A stretch of DNA of 8,212 nucleotides from Acholeplasmataceae bacterium. GTDB taxonomy: Bacteria; Bacillota_I; Bacilli_A; Acholeplasmatales; Acholeplasmataceae. Position numbers and translations under genes: made by a program. The notes under the pieces were generated by a model. The model was given only the letters and a program-made list of their open reading frames with translations. It did not search any database and was not told where the DNA came from. This document shows, in pieces, positions 6,347 to 8,212 of this stretch. Numbering within the stretch: position 1 is the stretch's first letter; each line of letters opens with the position of its first letter. The stretch lies in assembly GCA_030656435.1 (NCBI GenBank), contig JAUSOA010000005.1:1-8212 (forward strand). Reading direction: 5' to 3'.

Positions 6347-6542
6347 ATGTGTTTCGTTAAAAATGATTGTATTCCCCATATATATCGGTACAAGAAACTA
6401 AAATATAAATACTTCTAATTCTATACAAAATATTAAAGGTATATCTTCAATCAATTTATTGCTTAAAGCGAGTCATACTGTAAATCCCAATACTTAAACT
6501 CTTTAATCAGTGAATCACTAAAAATCTATATATGGGGAATAC
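6312..6542 (-). ncRNA. Candidate structured small RNA or regulatory leader, unidentified
   Basis: A promoter (6549-6578), a predicted start near G6542 and an intrinsic terminator ending near 6312 define an RNA of about 230 nt with no open reading frame of note. Its first bases form one arm of a perfect 17-base inverted repeat whose partner lies at 6368-6384, giving a long closing helix. Inside are a hairpin with TTAGTG/CACTGA arms (6521-6507) and a longer one with arms 6468-6459 and 6454-6445 (one mismatch, one G-U, loop UAAA). The lengths flanking the longer hairpin are nearly equal (about 58 and 60 nt). A long rod closed at the 5' end recalls 6S-like RNAs in size. I see no conserved motif of 6S, SRP, tmRNA, RNase P, T-box or a known riboswitch. 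A leader controlling ydeI is the main alternative. The transcript and both readings are inferences. Confidence 0.5.
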
Positions 6543-6543
6543 A
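6368..6543. repeat. Perfect 17-base inverted repeat with 142-base spacer
   Basis: TGTATTCCCCATATATA at 6368-6384 recurs as its exact reverse complement at 6527-6543. The four-C/four-G block makes these the most G+C-rich bases of an otherwise AT-rich gap, so a chance match is unlikely. The right arm coincides with the predicted transcript start, favouring an RNA helix. I see no clear target-site duplication flanking the pair. Confidence 0.9.
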
Positions 6544-6548
6544 CCTTG

Positions 6549-6578
6549 ATTATACTATACTTTCTTCTAAATGTACAA
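6549..6578 (-). promoter_or_regulatory. Promoter reading leftward into the inverted-repeat region
   Basis: On the minus strand TTGTAC (6578-6573), an 18-base spacer and a perfect TATAAT (6554-6549) match the vegetative consensus at 4/6 and 6/6. With usual spacing the start falls at about 6542, the first or second base of the 17-base repeat arm. Confidence 0.65.
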
Positions 6579-6590
6579 GGACTTTGCGAT

Positions 6591-6629
6591 TTTATAAATA
6601 AAGGCGTTTATATTGTATTTATTTATAAA
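6591..6629. repeat. AT-only inverted repeat downstream of beta-glucuronidase
   Basis: TTTATAAATAAA (6591-6602) is exactly complementary to 6618-6629 across a 15-base loop, and TTATTTATAAATAA (6619-6632) is itself a palindrome. It lies 25-60 bases past the beta-glucuronidase stop and could aid termination. There is no clear T-run after it, and no G-C pair in the stem, so it would be weak. Confidence 0.35.
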
Positions 6630-6652
6630 TAAGCACTGAAAAATGAGTGATT

Positions 6653-8212
6653 CTACTTATTTTTCCATTGATCACGTAAGAAATGAGCGACCATCTTTGG
6701 TTGTCTATCTCTTGTAAAAACTCCTTTTTTATTACCGTTAACTCGAGTAAGACCTTGCTTTGTCATAAAATCTGCGAAATTCCAAACATGCTCTCCAATG
6801 ACATAGTGAAGTCCTTGAATCGATTGCATATAAAGAGAAATAAACTCAACTTGAAACTCTTCAGAAAATGGAACTGATGGTAATGCATGCAAACCAGAAA
6901 TTGTATCTGCACCAAATTCTGTAAGCATAATTGGTTTTTTAAACTTCTGATAATAGGATTCAAAGTCATTTTGAATTCTATCCTTGATGACATCAAGTTC
7001 TCCAAACTCTGAATACCATGAGAAATATCTATTGAGTCCGATAACATCAGCAAGAAAAGCGACTTTATTTTTGTCTGCATCAACCCATTCAACAATCATG
7101 AGCGGAAGCTTAGTCAGTGTTCGCATATGTGCAAAAATGTCTTTGAAATAGGGATATGCGCCTTCCTCATGTGTGTTTGCCTCATTTGCGAGACTATACA
7201 TAATAACTGATGGATGGTTTTTATCTCTATGTACGAGTTCAGTGAGTTGGTCCATATGAACTTGCTTCGTTCTTTCATCAACTCTACCTTGGATAAACAC
7301 CTCTTCTTCGCTCCAAAAATTGAGTCCAACTGCAGGTATCTCATTAATAATTAAAAACCCTAATTGATCTGCTAAATCATAGATTTCTTCAGCATATGGG
7401 TAGTGACTGGTTCTCAATGAGTTCGCATGAACCCATTTGAGTAGATTCATATCCTTAATATGATGAGCTGAATTTGCTCCTTTACCGATAATGATATGAT
7501 CTTCATGCATACCAAATCCTTTTAAATAAATCTTTTTTCCATTAAGTAAAAGTTGATCTTTTTGAATCTCTATTTCTCTAATCCCGAATCTTTCTTGATA
7601 ATAATCCGTATGAGTTGTTACCTCTAGTGTATAAAGATAACCAGCTCCAACATCCCATAGATGTGGTCTATGAACAATAATCATTCCGTCTTGATCACTA
7701 CTAAATCCTACAACCTGTTGATTCTTATCCTTAACGCTAACTAGCTTTATCTCTCCATCCGTGATGACTTGATAGGAAACAAGTGCGACATCTCCATCTA
7801 TTTTTGTAGTAATAAAAATGTCATCAATTGGATTCACTGGTCTCGTATACAATATCACATCACGGTGGATACCTGATAGATTCGCAAAATCATAATAAAT
7901 GACTTGTTTTTCGACTTCATTTTTTATCTCTATTTGACCTATAGGTAGACTTTCATAGTCGAGTCTATTATCTAAAACGATGGATAATCTGACGGTTTCA
8001 TCGATGAGCTCACTTGGTATTCTTAAATCAATAGGTAAAAAACCACCATTGTGGAATCCTATTTTCTTACCATTGATGTAAATACTCGCCTTATGTGTTG
8101 CAGCACCAATTCGAATTCTTAATTCTTCTTTACTGATGATCTGGGGTATTTCTATTATTTTTTCATAGCAAACCATACCAACATGATTCGCTATTTTTCT
8201 ATCGGTAACTAG
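6653..8212 (-). CDS. uidA: Beta-glucuronidase, glycoside hydrolase family 2 (5' end beyond right edge)
   Basis: Retaining glycosidase that releases glucuronic acid from glucuronides. The frame stays open to the window edge, and the first 12 codons (LVTDRKIANHVG) align with E. coli UidA before NVWYQRE. The ATG at 8176 is therefore internal and about 55-60 N-terminal residues lie outside. In the 519 visible residues the order is jelly-roll sugar-binding domain, immunoglobulin-like domain, then TIM barrel. Motifs are NLSGIHRDVILY, KGFGMHEDHIIIGKG, RTSHYPYAEEIYDLAD, the acid/base Glu344 in SLANEAN and the nucleophile Glu432 in LTEFGADTISGLH. NKKGVFTRDRQPK retains the Asn and Lys (494, 496) known to bind the glucuronate carboxylate, separating it from beta-galactosidases. 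The loop after AVGLNF is shorter than in E. coli. The stop is TAG. Any operon partners lie to the right. Confidence 0.92.
   Translation of the reverse strand, partial: LVTDRKIANHVGMVCYEKIIEIPQIISKEELRIRIGAATHKASIYINGKKIGFHNGGFLPIDLRIPSELIDETVRLSIVLDNRLDYESLPIGQIEIKNEVEKQVIYYDFANLSGIHRDVILYTRPVNPIDDIFITTKIDGDVALVSYQVITDGEIKLVSVKDKNQQVVGFSSDQDGMIIVHRPHLWDVGAGYLYTLEVTTHTDYYQERFGIREIEIQKDQLLLNGKKIYLKGFGMHEDHIIIGKGANSAHHIKDMNLLKWVHANSLRTSHYPYAEEIYDLADQLGFLIINEIPAVGLNFWSEEEVFIQGRVDERTKQVHMDQLTELVHRDKNHPSVIMYSLANEANTHEEGAYPYFKDIFAHMRTLTKLPLMIVEWVDADKNKVAFLADVIGLNRYFSWYSEFGELDVIKDRIQNDFESYYQKFKKPIMLTEFGADTISGLHALPSVPFSEEFQVEFISLYMQSIQGLHYVIGEHVWNFADFMTKQGLTRVNGNKKGVFTRDRQPKMVAHFLRDQWKNK

Larger units (their letters stand above)
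6265..6652. other. 388-base non-coding gap between the YdeI-family gene and beta-glucuronidase
   Basis: No credible protein gene is visible on either strand. Read along the minus strand the gap holds an AT-only inverted repeat, a promoter, a 17-base inverted repeat enclosing local hairpins, an intrinsic terminator and a TATAAT element before the ydeI start. Each is listed separately. Confidence 0.7.

Noticed and set aside
6653..8176. Reading beta-glucuronidase as a complete 507-residue gene starting at the ATG at 8176.
   Set aside because: The frame continues to 8212 with codons that align to UidA, and the protein would lack part of its sugar-binding domain.
1..8212. CRISPR array, tRNA, rRNA, insertion sequence or prophage genes.
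   Set aside because: No regularly spaced direct repeats, no cloverleaf or rRNA-like stretches and no transposase or phage protein motifs were seen on either strand.

Overview
The window is AT-rich, compactly organised bacterial DNA that looks like a low-GC Bacillota or Acholeplasma/Izemoplasma-type lineage. The signs are strong AAGGAGG-type ribosome binding sites, T-rich intrinsic terminators and Firmicute-like TrhO, DegV and GH2 proteins. TGA works as a stop: two genes end on it inside ATGA overlaps and every visible Trp codon is TGG. The Mycoplasma/Spiroplasma code is therefore not in use. The lineage call is an inference from sequence style only.

Left part (1-2456, minus strand): a tightly packed molybdenum-hydroxylase operon. 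Its transcription order is a MobA/MocA-like nucleotidyltransferase, the FAD subunit, the 2Fe-2S subunit and the molybdopterin-binding subunit, which runs off the left edge. The genes overlap by 11, 4 and 4 bases. The set matches pucB, pucC, pucE and pucD of Bacillus and points to a xanthine dehydrogenase family enzyme with its own cofactor-maturation enzyme.

Middle (2580-4451, minus strand): two separately terminated genes of possible lipid function, a PlsC-type acyltransferase and a DegV/FakB-type fatty-acid-binding protein. A 317-base divergent intergenic region separates degV from trhO (tRNA U34 hydroxylase, plus strand). trhO converges on a YdeI/OmdA-family gene, and the two share a palindromic terminator in a 20-base gap.

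Right part (6265-8212): beta-glucuronidase (minus strand, 5' end beyond the right edge) lies upstream of a 388-base gap. Ordered along the minus strand in that gap are a good sigma-A-type promoter, a transcript start predicted at the first bases of a perfect 17-base inverted repeat, about 140 bases of AT-rich interior with local hairpins, the second repeat arm, and a strong intrinsic terminator about 50 bases before ydeI. This is the best candidate for something undescribed: a structured small RNA of about 230 nt, or a terminator-controlled leader of ydeI.
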